Below are positions 34,885-44,571 of a stretch of DNA of 64,000 nucleotides, one piece after another. The notes under the pieces are model-generated. The model was given only the letters and a program-made list of their open reading frames with translations. It made no database searches and had not been told where the DNA came from. The stretch comes from Nitrososphaerota archaeon (lineage in GTDB: Archaea; Thermoproteota; Nitrososphaeria; Nitrososphaerales; Gagatemarchaeaceae). The stretch spans positions 45,868 to 109,867 of the forward strand of contig DAHWNW010000003.1 in the NCBI GenBank assembly GCA_027339745.1, written 5' to 3'. How positions within the stretch are numbered: position 1 is the stretch's first letter; every line of letters begins with the position of its first letter. Made by a program: the position numbers and the translations under genes.

Positions 34885-35011
34885 GGGCCCGTAGCGCAGA
34901 TCCATGCTCGAGCGAAATACGGATAGCGCGGCAGAGGAGCTCGCCGATCCTTCTAAGCTGTAGGGAGCCTCAGGCTCGCAGAGGTCGTGGGTTCAAATCC
35001 CACCGGGCCCG
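34885..35011 (+). tRNA. tRNA-Arg(UCU) with three putative introns
   Basis: The ends are clear: acceptor GGGCCCG/CGGGCCC, T-arm GTGGG-TTCAAAT-CCCAC and D-stem GCGC/GCGC. The 127-base gene folds normally only if three insertions are removed. One is about 18 bases in a 28-base D-loop (34898-34925). One is AGGAGCTCGCCGAT (34935-34948), whose removal restores stem GCAGC/GCTGT with loop CTTCTAA (anticodon TCT). One is about 20 bases in the variable loop (34962-34986), holding the hairpin GAGCC-TCA-GGCTC. The mature RNA would have about 75 bases. The exact splice junctions are not resolved. A possible promoter (AAGCTTATG) lies about 28 bases upstream. Confidence 0.8.
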
Positions 35012-35687
35012 CTTCGCCTTCGCGGCCCTTTCCCTATCCCCGCCTGGCCCTTGAACAAGCTGCACGACCCAGAGTGGGTCGAGTTCACTTCGGACGTTCG
35101 AACTGTCATTATGACCCATGGAGGATGGCGACTAAGGAGGGGTCGGAGGGAGCCGCAGCGCAGGATCGGGGATAGTCGCGGTTCTCCTTCTCTTGGGGAG
35201 TCGACTCGACCTCAGCGGCGTGTTCAGCCGAGGGGCTCATCGTAGAGTTCTATTTCGAAGGGGGAAGAATACCTACTCGCTTCCGAGACGTGCTACAAAA
35301 CAGTAGGAGAATGACGTGTCGCGGAGCAGGAGGTATCTGAAGGTGTGGACGCCCCAGGAGGAGACGCAAGGAGGCTGGGAGCGCGCACAGCGTGCAATCT
35401 AGAAACCCAGGGCCAATATCGGTCTCGTCGTCCATCACTTCGCACTTACCCACCATGCACGTGAAAACGCCGACTCCTACTTCAACGCCATGTGCTGGGG
35501 CTGGGTTGAGCTCTAGCGCGGCTCCGTTCTTGTTGCTGTCACCGCTGCCGGAGGGGTAGGGGACCTGCGGCACGAAGGACTCGTGGATTTGGAGCCAAGA
35601 CTACCCCGCGGATGTCCCGCATTCGCGAGAATCTGGATGCGTCGCGGCGGGATCGGACGATGACGCCTCCGGGCGCAGCTGCACTGG
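35012..35687. other. Spacer with a possible gene remnant
   Basis: No intact gene is convincing. The minus-strand ORF at 35250-35573 contains a fairly protein-like run (SFVPQVPYPSGSGDSNKNG and GVEVGVGVFTCMVGKCEVMD) which could be part of an exported beta-rich domain. It has no signal peptide or clear start, and its C-terminal 35 residues look random. I treat it as a possible remnant. The plus-strand ORFs here are low-quality frames. Confidence 0.45.
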
Positions 35688-36620
35688 CTACCTTACCACG
35701 AATTCGAGGGAGGCAGCCGCGCCGTAGAGCTTGTTCTCGCCTTGCAGCCAGGCGACCGACTGTTTACCTTCCAAGACGTCGTCGGTGATCTCCAAGCCGC
35801 GGTGGGCAGGGAGACAGTGCATGACGACTGCCCCCTTGGGGGCAGACTTCATCAGCCCTGAGTTGACCTGGTACGACTTAAACGCCCTATGTCTCTCTTC
35901 CTCCTCCTTTTCTTCTCCCATGCTCACCCAGACGTCGGTGTAGACTACGTCCGCCGCCGCGACGGCGTATTTCGGGTCACGGACCACTTCGATGCTCCCG
36001 CCTGTCTTCTTGGCCAGCGACTTCGCCTTCTCTACGAGCGGGGCTTTAGGTTCGTAGCCTTCGGGAGAGGCGGCCAACACGTTCATCCCGGTGAGGGCCC
36101 CCGCCAGGAGCAACGAATTGCAGACGTTGTTCCCGTCCCCGACATAGGCTAGCGTGGTACCCCGGAGAGCCCCTTTGACTTCCTTGATGGTCAGCAGGTC
36201 GCTGACCGCCTGGGTGGGGTGCTCGGTGTCGCTCAGCGCGTTGATAACGGGCCTCCCTGAGCGCGCCGCAATCTCGACCAAGGTGTCTTGGGAGTAGACC
36301 CTACCCACTATGACGTCGAGATAGCTTCCAAGTATCCTAGCGGTGTCCTTGACAGGCTCTCCGCGGCTGAGTTGGAGTTCGCTGGCAGAGAGGTAGACCG
36401 GCGCCCCCCCGAGCTTCAATGTGGCGACCTCAAAGCTCGTCCTTGTCCTCGTGGAAGGCTTCTCGAACAGGAGCCCTACGGCTGAGCCAGACAAGAGCCG
36501 GGACAGCCGCCTTGACTTTATCCGCTTCTTCAGTGCCCCTGAGCGGGCGACGATGAATTCCAGCTCTTCAGGCGAGAGGTCGGCGACCGAAAGCAGGTTC
36601 CTCGGCGTCGATGACCCCAT
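35688..36620 (-). CDS. argF: Ornithine carbamoyltransferase
   Basis: Makes citrulline from ornithine and carbamoyl phosphate in arginine synthesis. Carbamoyl-phosphate site STRTRTSFE, the HPTQAVSDLLT block and the ornithine site MHCLPAHRG are intact; 310 residues is normal. The aspartate-transcarbamoylase alternative is excluded by HCLPAHRG. It lies about 20 kb from the argG-lysK operon, which supplies the steps before and after it. Confidence 0.95.
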   Translation of the reverse strand: MGSSTPRNLLSVADLSPEELEFIVARSGALKKRIKSRRLSRLLSGSAVGLLFEKPSTRTRTSFEVATLKLGGAPVYLSASELQLSRGEPVKDTARILGSYLDVIVGRVYSQDTLVEIAARSGRPVINALSDTEHPTQAVSDLLTIKEVKGALRGTTLAYVGDGNNVCNSLLLAGALTGMNVLAASPEGYEPKAPLVEKAKSLAKKTGGSIEVVRDPKYAVAAADVVYTDVWVSMGEEKEEEERHRAFKSYQVNSGLMKSAPKGAVVMHCLPAHRGLEITDDVLEGKQSVAWLQGENKLYGAAASLEFVVR

Positions 36621-36777
36621 GTGCCTCAGCCAGAAGCTGCCTCATAGATGAAGTTATACTGCACCCCACCATGCGTTCCATGGTTCCGCAAGGGCGCTCA
36701 CCCCAGGCCCCGCGGCGGCCAAAGGAGACTCCTGCTCCGATTCCGCGCAGGTGCTCCAGTCACCGGCTGGTGGTTTC

Positions 36778-37656
36778 TTACGCGACCGAGCCTTGGCCAT
36801 CTTGGAGGCGGCCCTCCGCGGCCAAGCCCCGTTCTTGCGCAAGGAGGGCCCTCTTCCTTCCGATCCCTAACCCGTAACCGCCCAGGCTCCCGTCCGTCCG
36901 TATCACCCTGTGGCAGGGTATTATCAGCGGGACAGGGTTGGACCCGCAGGCGTTCGCCACCGCCCTGACCGCCCGCGGCCGTCCTACCATCTCCGCTACC
37001 TCTTGATAGGACCGCGTCTCTCCGAGAGGGATGAGCCGCAGGGCTGTCCAGACCCTCATCTGGAAGTCGGTCCCCCGGATGTCCAAAGGGAACCTTGCCT
37101 CTTGGCCGCGAAGGTGCCGCTGAAGGGAGTCGAGATATTGCTTCGCATCTTTCGACCTCGTTATCTCGGCCCTGGGGAACTCGGCGACAAGTGCCTTCAG
37201 CAGCTCAGCATCGCTCCTGCCAGCCTTGACCGAGCATACGCCATAGCATGTGCTGGCCACGATGATGCGGCCGATGGGTGACATGCCTGTGGCGTAGCCG
37301 ATGCGCGCCCCCGCGCCCCCTCTCCTGTACGTTGCGGGAGTCATGCCAAGTCTCCTGTGGGAGTCTTTGTACAGCCAGCTCTGCGCGGAGTAGCCCGTCC
37401 CTCTCAGGGCGTTGACCACGGGCTCGCCGTTAGCCAGCCTCGACCTGAGGACGCCAAGCCTGTACTCCTCGAGATACTCCCGGGGTGACATCCCCATCAC
37501 CTCCGTGAAGGCCCTTAGTAGGTGGAAAGGGCTGGTGCAGAATATCTCGCCCAGTGTCGCCAGAGTGACCCGCGAAGTGGAGTTCTCCTTCAGATAGTCG
37601 CAGACCTGCTTCACAAGTTCGACCTTAGAGCGCCTCTTCGCAATTCCCCTCTGCAA
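36778..37656 (-). CDS. AraC-type HTH fused to methylated-DNA-protein cysteine methyltransferase
   Basis: Two-domain Ada-like protein of 292 residues. Residues 10-112 form an AraC-type double helix-turn-helix (LATLGEIFCTSPFHLLRAF, ALRGTGYSAQSWLYKDSHR). Residues 120-285 form the O6-alkylguanine methyltransferase, with the acceptor C248 in IIPCHRVIRTDG and the DNA-binding Arg block RAVRAVANACG. The N-terminal zinc domain of bacterial Ada, which senses methyl phosphotriesters, is absent. AraC-type regulators are rare in archaea, so bacterial origin is likely. The start is TTG. Confidence 0.9.
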   Translation of the reverse strand: MQRGIAKRRSKVELVKQVCDYLKENSTSRVTLATLGEIFCTSPFHLLRAFTEVMGMSPREYLEEYRLGVLRSRLANGEPVVNALRGTGYSAQSWLYKDSHRRLGMTPATYRRGGAGARIGYATGMSPIGRIIVASTCYGVCSVKAGRSDAELLKALVAEFPRAEITRSKDAKQYLDSLQRHLRGQEARFPLDIRGTDFQMRVWTALRLIPLGETRSYQEVAEMVGRPRAVRAVANACGSNPVPLIIPCHRVIRTDGSLGGYGLGIGRKRALLAQERGLAAEGRLQDGQGSVA

Positions 37657-37726
37657 TCGCTCGGTCGCAGGAGCAGTTTTGGTAATAAGGCGTTTTGTCT
37701 GGTTCTTGCGGACCTAGGGCGGCGCC

Positions 37727-38629
37727 CTAGCTGACCCTGATGTTGGGGAGCACGCCGTGGACGAAATAGCCGAAGACGTAGAGGGCTGCTGTAGCGCCGA
37801 ACAAGATAAGGAGAATCTCGGCGAAGTCTCTGAAGAACGTCTTCTGCTGGATCACCACGCTGTACCACGTCGTGACCGCCAATATCACCACGGCAAGGGT
37901 GAGGGAGGAAGACAGCGCAAATATCATGTTCCTCGTCAGGAAGTAAGGGGTCGCGAGCGTTATGGCGGTCAAGAAGTAGGACACCCCTGTGTAGACCGCG
38001 CTCAGCCGCGCCGACCCCTCGAAATCCCCCTGCTTCGCCTGTGCGAATGCGGCGGATGCCATTGCCAATGAAGCGGCGGCACCTGCTATCACCCCCGCGA
38101 GCCCGGCGATCTCGGTCTGGTCGTAGAACCCGAGAGATCCGGCGTGAATCCCTGATATCTCCACCAGAGAGTCGGCCAGGCCTAGCACGATGAACGAGAT
38201 GTAGCGGACCGCTGAGCTCTCCACCTTCACCTCCAGTGCCTTTTCGTGGTCCTTCTCGTCTGCCACCACCCCGTCGAAGGCGGCCTTGTCCTCCTCTGGG
38301 ATGAGGGACGCGACGCCCTGGTACGTCTTCACCACGTTCTCCTCGTGCCTGTCAAGGTACCGCGTCGCGAATGTGAGGCCCAGGAACCTCCTCAGAAAGA
38401 GGACCCAGTATAACTTCAGCTTGGCTAGTCTTGGCTCCTCTCCTGGGACGTATTTCCTCCAGAACTCGTAGTGCCTGTGCTCCGTGGCCGAGAGTGTCCT
38501 GAGGATCTCCGCGAATGGGCTGTCGCTGGACACTGTCTTCGAGAGCCTCTCGTAGAGGGTATAGTCGGACCACTCATCCGACATCCGGGCCCGAGCAACC
38601 TCCCTGAGCTCCTCCTTGCCGGATGCCAT
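37727..38629 (-). CDS. Ferritin-like/VIT1-type membrane fusion protein
   Basis: The N-terminal 140 residues form a rubrerythrin-like four-helix domain with acidic and His ligands (ATEHRHYEFWRKY, DEKDHEKALEVK). The C-terminal half carries about five membrane helices of the CCC1/VIT1 iron-manganese transporter family (FIVLGLADSLVEISGI, GVIAGAAASLAMASAAFAQ). Such proteins export iron or manganese, with the soluble domain sensing or oxidising iron. Nearby peroxide and metal genes suggest metal homeostasis. It starts with ATG and is divergent from nothing obvious; leuS lies further along on the same strand. Confidence 0.88.
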   Translation of the reverse strand: MASGKEELREVARARMSDEWSDYTLYERLSKTVSSDSPFAEILRTLSATEHRHYEFWRKYVPGEEPRLAKLKLYWVLFLRRFLGLTFATRYLDRHEENVVKTYQGVASLIPEEDKAAFDGVVADEKDHEKALEVKVESSAVRYISFIVLGLADSLVEISGIHAGSLGFYDQTEIAGLAGVIAGAAASLAMASAAFAQAKQGDFEGSARLSAVYTGVSYFLTAITLATPYFLTRNMIFALSSSLTLAVVILAVTTWYSVVIQQKTFFRDFAEILLILFGATAALYVFGYFVHGVLPNIRVS

Positions 38630-38906
38630 CAGTCCCTGCGGCCCTTGCAGGCGTATTTGAACCCTGAGCGTGCATGAGGCCCTGAACGCTCAAGCGTAGC
38701 CATTCAAGCGGGGTTCGGCCTGAGCACGCCCTGCAGCACATGGTGTCGGCGCGCCACATGAAGCGAGCCACATTTGGGACGAAGGCGCATCATCGCGCTC
38801 CCCTGTAGGACGGATGCACGCCACGCACGTGACCTGCCCCTCCGCGCGACCAAGACGGTCAAGACAGGTCGCTATGCCGGGTCACGGACTCGCGTCATCA
38901 TGCTCC

Positions 38907-41732
38907 TCACTCCAAGAAGAGCGCAGGCTTAGCTGGGAGGGCGTCCTTCGCCTTGTTGGCAGGGTCGTGCGTCTGCTTGCCGTCCTTCTGGATTACCACC
39001 TCCACTCCCAGTTCCTTCGACATGAATTCGGAGGCCTCCGAAAGGGACCTGAACTCGTTGAAGTCCCTGCTCGAAGCGAGCTTCCCTAGGAGCTCATCCC
39101 CCAACTCGTAGAGCACCTTGAAGACCCTGTCTGGTTGGATTTTCAGGTTCGCGTACTTTTTCAACACCTGTCCGACGTTGCCCTTGTTCTGTTTTACAGA
39201 GGTCAGTTCAAGGAAGTACGCCTTCGCCTCGTCCGAGCACACGTAGACGTTCAGTTTTGACTTTGACCCCTTGACCACTTTCAGCACGTTCCGCGCGTCG
39301 TCCAGCACCCTGTCAAGGACAGCCTCGGCAAGCTCCGCGCTCTCGTCGATGGGGAAGTCCTCCAAAGAGGGCCAGTCAGCCTGGGACACCAGCCCCCTCC
39401 CGCCAAGCTCGTGGTTCATGTCTTCGGCCATGAATGGAGCGAAAGGACTCATCATCCTGACCCAGGCACTGAACACGTCCATGAGGGTCTGCCTCCTAGG
39501 CGATTTGGTACGCCGGAGATAGTGCCTGACGTCATTCCAGATGTCTAGGAATATTGTAGCAGCCGCGCGCCTCACCTTGAGCTCCTCCATCGCGACCGTA
39601 CCCGTCGCTATCCTCCTGTGTAACGTGGAGATGAGCCAGGAGTCGAGCCCGTCCGCCTTCCTGTCCTTGGCTGACTTCAACGTCTTCTTTACGAAAGGGA
39701 GTATCGCCTCGACCTTTGCCTTGGCGTCCTCCGCCGCCCTGTCCCTCCAGTCGGCGTCGTCCATTCCGTCCGCGGTGAGCGCTAGGGCGAGTCTAAATCC
39801 GTCCGCGCCGTACTTCTCAAGGGCGCCCTTCCACGTGACGAAGTTGCCCATTGTCTTGCTCATCTTCTTCCCTTCGACTAGTATCATGCCGTTGATTCCG
39901 AAACCTTTCGGCCACTGCCGCTCTGGGAAGAGTGCTGCGTGGTGGAAGGCGTAGAAGGTTAGGTGGTTGGGGATGAGTTCCTTGGCGGAGTTGCGTAGGT
40001 CGACTGGGTACCAGTAGGAGAACTCCCCTCTGACCTCCTTGAGCGTTTTCTCCGTCGTCCCGGCCGCCTTCGCCAGGGAGGCAGGGACGCCTTTTCCGAA
40101 GAAGACGTAGTCGAGGACCTCGGGGGTAAGGCTCTCTGGGGCAAGCTTCTCCGCGTTGACGAACTTGCTGACGCAATAATAGGCCATGTATATCGTAGAG
40201 TCGCTGAGCGTTTCTACTATCCAGTCCCTATCCCATGGTATCTTGGTCCCCATCCCCGAACGTCTGGCGCATGGCCAATCGTTCAGCCACTCGATCGTCG
40301 AGTAGAACCCCTGCCTCGCGTCTTCAGGATAGACGGCGGCTTGCTCGACCACCCTCTTAGCCTGCGCCTTCCATTCAGGATTGGAGTAGTTCAAGAACCA
40401 CTGGTTCTCGAGCATCTTCACGTAACACCTGGTCCCGCACCTGCATATCACCCTCTCAGGCAGCTCGTACATACTCCCCAGCCTCTCGGTCTTGGCCAGG
40501 AGCTCTGCCGCCTTCGTCTTTGCTTCGCTGACCGTGAGCCCCGCCATCGGGCCCGAAGCCTGGGTCAGCACTCCACCGTGGAACTCTGCACTATACACCT
40601 CCGCCGTGGCTTCCTCGAGGCGGCTGTCGGTGGAGTCCTTTATCCCAAACCTCTCGACCGCATCCCTCGCGGGGACCTCCGAGTACCCCTCGACCGTGAG
40701 TATTGGGATGGGAGCCAGCGTGTCGGCTATCTCCTTCACCTGCCTCCCCGCCTCGACCCTCCTCTCCTGGATGTCCCTAAGGGCCGTGAAATCGTATGGG
40801 GCGTGGGCAGGGACGCTGAAGACCACGCCGGTCCCCAGAGTGTCGTCCACGAACCTGGCCGGCAACACCGGGAGGGACTTCCCGGTAAGCGGGGCCATGG
40901 CGTACCGTCCGATTAGATCTGCGCCATTGAACGTGCGGACAGGGATGACGTCGTGCTTCTGCTCCGCCAGCCTCCCCAGGGCGCTCGAGCTCACTATCCA
41001 CAGCTCGCCGTCTACTTTGGCTTCGCTGTATTCAGCGTCAGGGTTGACCCAGATATTAGTGGCTCCGTATATCGTCTCGGGACGGAGCGTGGCAGCGACC
41101 AGCGCCCACTCTCCGAAGTGGAACTTGATCAGGGTGAACTCCTGGGGGGAGACGCCCTCTCCCTCCATCCTGTCGTGGTCTCCTGTCGGGCTCTTGTCGT
41201 TGGGGCACCACGCCACAGGATGGGTCCCTTGGACAACATAACCGAGCTCGCGGAGGCGGAGATACTGCCACTCCACGAATTTTCTGAAGGCTGGGTCGAT
41301 GGTCCTGAACTCCCGGCGCCAGTCTATCGAGAAGCCGGTGTCTTTCACCACCTCGCGACTTGCCTTGGTGTAGTACGCTGCCAGGTACTCAGGGTCGGTG
41401 AACTTCTCCACCTCCTTCGCAGAGACGCCATCCGCCTCGAAGGCCCGGCGGACCGCGGCGTCACCCTGCTTGAGCCTCTGGCTCATCCCTACGATTGTCT
41501 TGCCGGTCCAGTGCCAAGCCCATGGGAAGAGGACGTTGTACCCCTGAAGGCGCTTGAAGCGGGCGTAGAACTCGACCCTGGACGCGGTGAACGCAGTCCC
41601 CACATGGACCGCGGCGTTCATGTAGGGGAAGGGGAAGGTCACGAAGGCCTTTTTCTTACCCTGCACTGGGTCAGGTTCGAAGACACGCCTGTCTTTCCAG
41701 ACCTTCAGCCAATACTTCTCTCGCGCAGACAT
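38907..41732 (-). CDS. leuS: Leucyl-tRNA synthetase
   Basis: Class I synthetase of archaeal/eukaryotic type, about 941 residues. The HIGH signature reads HVGTAFTASRVE after FPFPYMNAA. KMSKTMGNF is the second ATP signature. The CP1 editing domain lies between them (WCPNDKSPTGDHD, LRPETIYGATNIWVNPD). The track starts at TTG 41741, which would overlap the alaS stop; ATG 41732 is more usual and begins MSAREKYWLKVWKDRR. The gene follows alaS closely and is likely co-transcribed. Confidence 0.95.
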   Translation of the reverse strand: MSAREKYWLKVWKDRRVFEPDPVQGKKKAFVTFPFPYMNAAVHVGTAFTASRVEFYARFKRLQGYNVLFPWAWHWTGKTIVGMSQRLKQGDAAVRRAFEADGVSAKEVEKFTDPEYLAAYYTKASREVVKDTGFSIDWRREFRTIDPAFRKFVEWQYLRLRELGYVVQGTHPVAWCPNDKSPTGDHDRMEGEGVSPQEFTLIKFHFGEWALVAATLRPETIYGATNIWVNPDAEYSEAKVDGELWIVSSSALGRLAEQKHDVIPVRTFNGADLIGRYAMAPLTGKSLPVLPARFVDDTLGTGVVFSVPAHAPYDFTALRDIQERRVEAGRQVKEIADTLAPIPILTVEGYSEVPARDAVERFGIKDSTDSRLEEATAEVYSAEFHGGVLTQASGPMAGLTVSEAKTKAAELLAKTERLGSMYELPERVICRCGTRCYVKMLENQWFLNYSNPEWKAQAKRVVEQAAVYPEDARQGFYSTIEWLNDWPCARRSGMGTKIPWDRDWIVETLSDSTIYMAYYCVSKFVNAEKLAPESLTPEVLDYVFFGKGVPASLAKAAGTTEKTLKEVRGEFSYWYPVDLRNSAKELIPNHLTFYAFHHAALFPERQWPKGFGINGMILVEGKKMSKTMGNFVTWKGALEKYGADGFRLALALTADGMDDADWRDRAAEDAKAKVEAILPFVKKTLKSAKDRKADGLDSWLISTLHRRIATGTVAMEELKVRRAAATIFLDIWNDVRHYLRRTKSPRRQTLMDVFSAWVRMMSPFAPFMAEDMNHELGGRGLVSQADWPSLEDFPIDESAELAEAVLDRVLDDARNVLKVVKGSKSKLNVYVCSDEAKAYFLELTSVKQNKGNVGQVLKKYANLKIQPDRVFKVLYELGDELLGKLASSRDFNEFRSLSEASEFMSKELGVEVVIQKDGKQTHDPANKAKDALPAKPALFLE

Positions 41733-41737
41733 GCCAG

Positions 41738-44467
41738 TCAACTCGTGGCTGAGGGGAGGATGCCCTGGGCGAGGGAAGAAGCTTCGTCTATCTTGCTCAC
41801 GAGGGGACCGCCGCCTTGGGCAAAAGACTGCGACCCCCCGCCTGACCCGCCGAGGGCGGAGGCCAGCTTCCTGACGATTTCAACGGCGGAAAAGCCCGCC
41901 TTAGCGGCGGCCTGGCCGACGAAGCAGATTATGCGCGCAGACTTCCCGGTGGAGAACACCGTTATGTAGATCAGCGACGGCTCGGATGACACGCTCTTCT
42001 GTCCCTGAGCAATAATCTGTTCCTCGCCCAGAGGGGGGTTCTTTGAGACGTAAAGCTTTGCGTTGCCTACGCTCTTGGCCTCGGCGGCCACACCGGTAGA
42101 GGACAACTCGACTATGGTCTGCCCGAGGCTCTTCTCGCGGGCCCTAGACTCTTCGAGGTCTTTCAGGAGGCCTCTTGCCACCTTTGGGAGATTCTCCCTC
42201 TGGGTGTTCAGCACAGCCGAGAGCTCGCCTAGCTCAGAGTCCATCCTGTGCATGTATTCGATGGCCGCTTCTCCAGCTACGAATTCAAGCCTCTCGACCC
42301 CGTCCTGGACCCTTTCGGCCTTCGTGATCTTGATCAGCCCGACTTCGCCAGTGGCCCTCACGTGCGTCCCCCCGCACGCCTCTATATCCCACCCCCCTAT
42401 GTCGACCACCCTGACGTCCTTGCCTGGAACGACGCCTCCCTGGTACAGCCTGAAGCCATACCTCTCCTCCGCTTCTTGCCGCGGCATGAACGTGCTCCTC
42501 ACAGCCAGGTCCCGCCTGACGACTTCGTTGGCCAAGTCTTCGATCCGCTGCACCTCGGCCTCGGTCAGGCGCGAGAAGTGGGTGATGTCTAGCCTCCCGT
42601 AGTCTTCCTCCTTGAAGGCTGAGTGCTGCCAGACCCATGGCCCGAGCGCTTCCCTGGACGAGCCGTTGAGTATGTGAGTCGCGGTATGGATCTGGGTGAC
42701 CCTCCGCCGTCTCCTCTGGTCTACGTGGCACTCCACCCTCGACCCTGCTTTGGGTGCCTTCCCCTCCACTTTGTGGATTACCACGTCTCCATACTTTTCA
42801 ATGTCCGCGACCTTCGCCCCCCCAAGGGTTCCTCTGTCGGGCTCTTGACCCCCGCCTCTGGGGTAGAAGACCGTCCTGTCGAGGACGACGTATCCCCCCT
42901 GGAAGACCCTCAACACCTTCGCGGTGAAGTCAAGAGGGGCGCCCTCTTCGTAGTACCAGAGCCTAGTCGGCGGGAGCCTCCTGACGTCGAACTCTAGCTT
43001 CGGCTGCTCTATCTCACGGGTGAGGTGCCTGGCCTGGACTTTTTCGTAGAACCCCTCTGGCGGGCTCACCTTCGCGCCCGCCTCGACGAGCTGTTCCGGG
43101 GTGACCCCGTCAGAGTCGTACAGCTTCACAAGGTCATCGGCAGCCAGCTCTCTCCCGTTGGACGCGATAGAAGACACTATCTTTGTCACCCTCTCGGCTG
43201 AAGAGAGGAACCTGGACTCCTCGACCTCCAACACTTTCCTCACGTCGGAGTGGTGCTCTGTGAGCTCCGGGTACACCCCCCTGAGTTGATCAATGTGCCA
43301 GTCGACGAGTTCAGGGACGCTCAGCCTGAACTTGTAGTAATTGATGAAGTTCCTCGCTCGCCTGTAGATCATCCTCAGGTTGTACCCCCCACCAGAGTTG
43401 CTCGGGAGCATGCCGTCGGCGATGGCGAAGAGGAGCGACCTGGTATGGTCGGCGATTGCGTACATCGCCTCCAGGGCGCCGAACTGCTTTGTGAGTTGCG
43501 AGGCGTCCTTGCCCAGAGCCTTGGCGATCTTCACCCTCGCGTCGTCGAGGTTCTTGTACTCGTCCAAGTTGATCTCCCCCGCGAGCGCGGAATACCTCCT
43601 GAAGAGGCGCTCGTCGTACTCGACGGCGTTCTCCTCTCTCATCTTCTTCAGGACGGGGGCGAAGTACGAGTCATAGGCCGTCGGGGTGCCCTGGCTGAGC
43701 CAAGTGAGGCGCTCTAGCCCCGCCCCCATGTCTACGACCCCCTCCCTTAGCTGGACGTATTTCTCTGGGCTCCCTTCGAAGGCCGTGAAGACGGCGTTCC
43801 CGGTCTCAAGCCCCCTGACGTTGTACTGCAGCGAATAGCCGAAGGCCCCGTATCCCATCCAGACGTCCTCGTCGAAGGAAACATCCTCCTCGTTGATGCC
43901 GAAGACCTTCGTGAGGAGCTCGAAGTCGAGGTCGATTGTCCTGTCCTTCCAATACCCTTCCCTGTTCGCCAGGGCTGTCTGGCCGATCATGCAGAAGGAG
44001 GTGCCGTGCTTCCCGTTGACCCCGACGGTGGGGACGTCGTTGAACCTCAGGCACATCTGAGGGACGACGAGGGGGTTGGCTGGCAGGGCGAAGACAACCT
44101 TCCCCCCCTCCACCCTCTGAAAATCGATTATCGAGGCGACTGTGAAGTAGAGGTCTGGGCGCCATCGACTGACCACGGGGTATCGTTTTACAATGGCATG
44201 CCCATTCTTCTTGAAGAAGGCTTCGACGGCCTTCCATGTCTCGACGTAGCCGAGTCTCCTTGAGGTGGGCGGGTCACCGATGAAGGTATAAGGTGAGCAT
44301 GGCTGGTCGTCGCACCTTGTCCTTTCTGGCTTGAGGGTCCAGAAGTGCTTGCCACAGCTCTCGCACTTTTTCCTGACATATCCCTTCCTTCTGAAGAGGT
44401 CTACGACGTAGTACTTCTTGTAGTCCGAGGAGAACTTGGCCTTCAGGACCTGCTTCTTTTCGTTCAA
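41738..44467 (-). CDS. alaS: Alanyl-tRNA synthetase
   Basis: Archaeal-type AlaRS of 909 residues. An N-terminal zinc-binding segment (CESCGKHFWTL with later CDDQPC) precedes the class II core. The editing domain has HTATHILNG and CGGTHVRATGEVG, the two zinc-ligand blocks. The C-terminal oligomerisation part with coiled coil and a Gly/Ser-rich stretch follows. It overlaps or abuts leuS, giving an alaS-leuS unit. Confidence 0.95.
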   Translation of the reverse strand: MNEKKQVLKAKFSSDYKKYYVVDLFRRKGYVRKKCESCGKHFWTLKPERTRCDDQPCSPYTFIGDPPTSRRLGYVETWKAVEAFFKKNGHAIVKRYPVVSRWRPDLYFTVASIIDFQRVEGGKVVFALPANPLVVPQMCLRFNDVPTVGVNGKHGTSFCMIGQTALANREGYWKDRTIDLDFELLTKVFGINEEDVSFDEDVWMGYGAFGYSLQYNVRGLETGNAVFTAFEGSPEKYVQLREGVVDMGAGLERLTWLSQGTPTAYDSYFAPVLKKMREENAVEYDERLFRRYSALAGEINLDEYKNLDDARVKIAKALGKDASQLTKQFGALEAMYAIADHTRSLLFAIADGMLPSNSGGGYNLRMIYRRARNFINYYKFRLSVPELVDWHIDQLRGVYPELTEHHSDVRKVLEVEESRFLSSAERVTKIVSSIASNGRELAADDLVKLYDSDGVTPEQLVEAGAKVSPPEGFYEKVQARHLTREIEQPKLEFDVRRLPPTRLWYYEEGAPLDFTAKVLRVFQGGYVVLDRTVFYPRGGGQEPDRGTLGGAKVADIEKYGDVVIHKVEGKAPKAGSRVECHVDQRRRRRVTQIHTATHILNGSSREALGPWVWQHSAFKEEDYGRLDITHFSRLTEAEVQRIEDLANEVVRRDLAVRSTFMPRQEAEERYGFRLYQGGVVPGKDVRVVDIGGWDIEACGGTHVRATGEVGLIKITKAERVQDGVERLEFVAGEAAIEYMHRMDSELGELSAVLNTQRENLPKVARGLLKDLEESRAREKSLGQTIVELSSTGVAAEAKSVGNAKLYVSKNPPLGEEQIIAQGQKSVSSEPSLIYITVFSTGKSARIICFVGQAAAKAGFSAVEIVRKLASALGGSGGGSQSFAQGGGPLVSKIDEASSLAQGILPSATS

Positions 44468-44571
44468 ATGGGCTGCTCCACTGCCTTTTCACAAGTCCTC
44501 GCCCTGAAGTAGATAAACTTGGGACGCCTGGCGAGGGAAGGCTTAACGGGTAAGGTCGGGCCCTCCCGTCC

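Noticed and set aside
40953-41969. 338-residue plus-strand ORF across leuS and alaS
   Set aside because: Antisense shadow of two certain synthetase genes.
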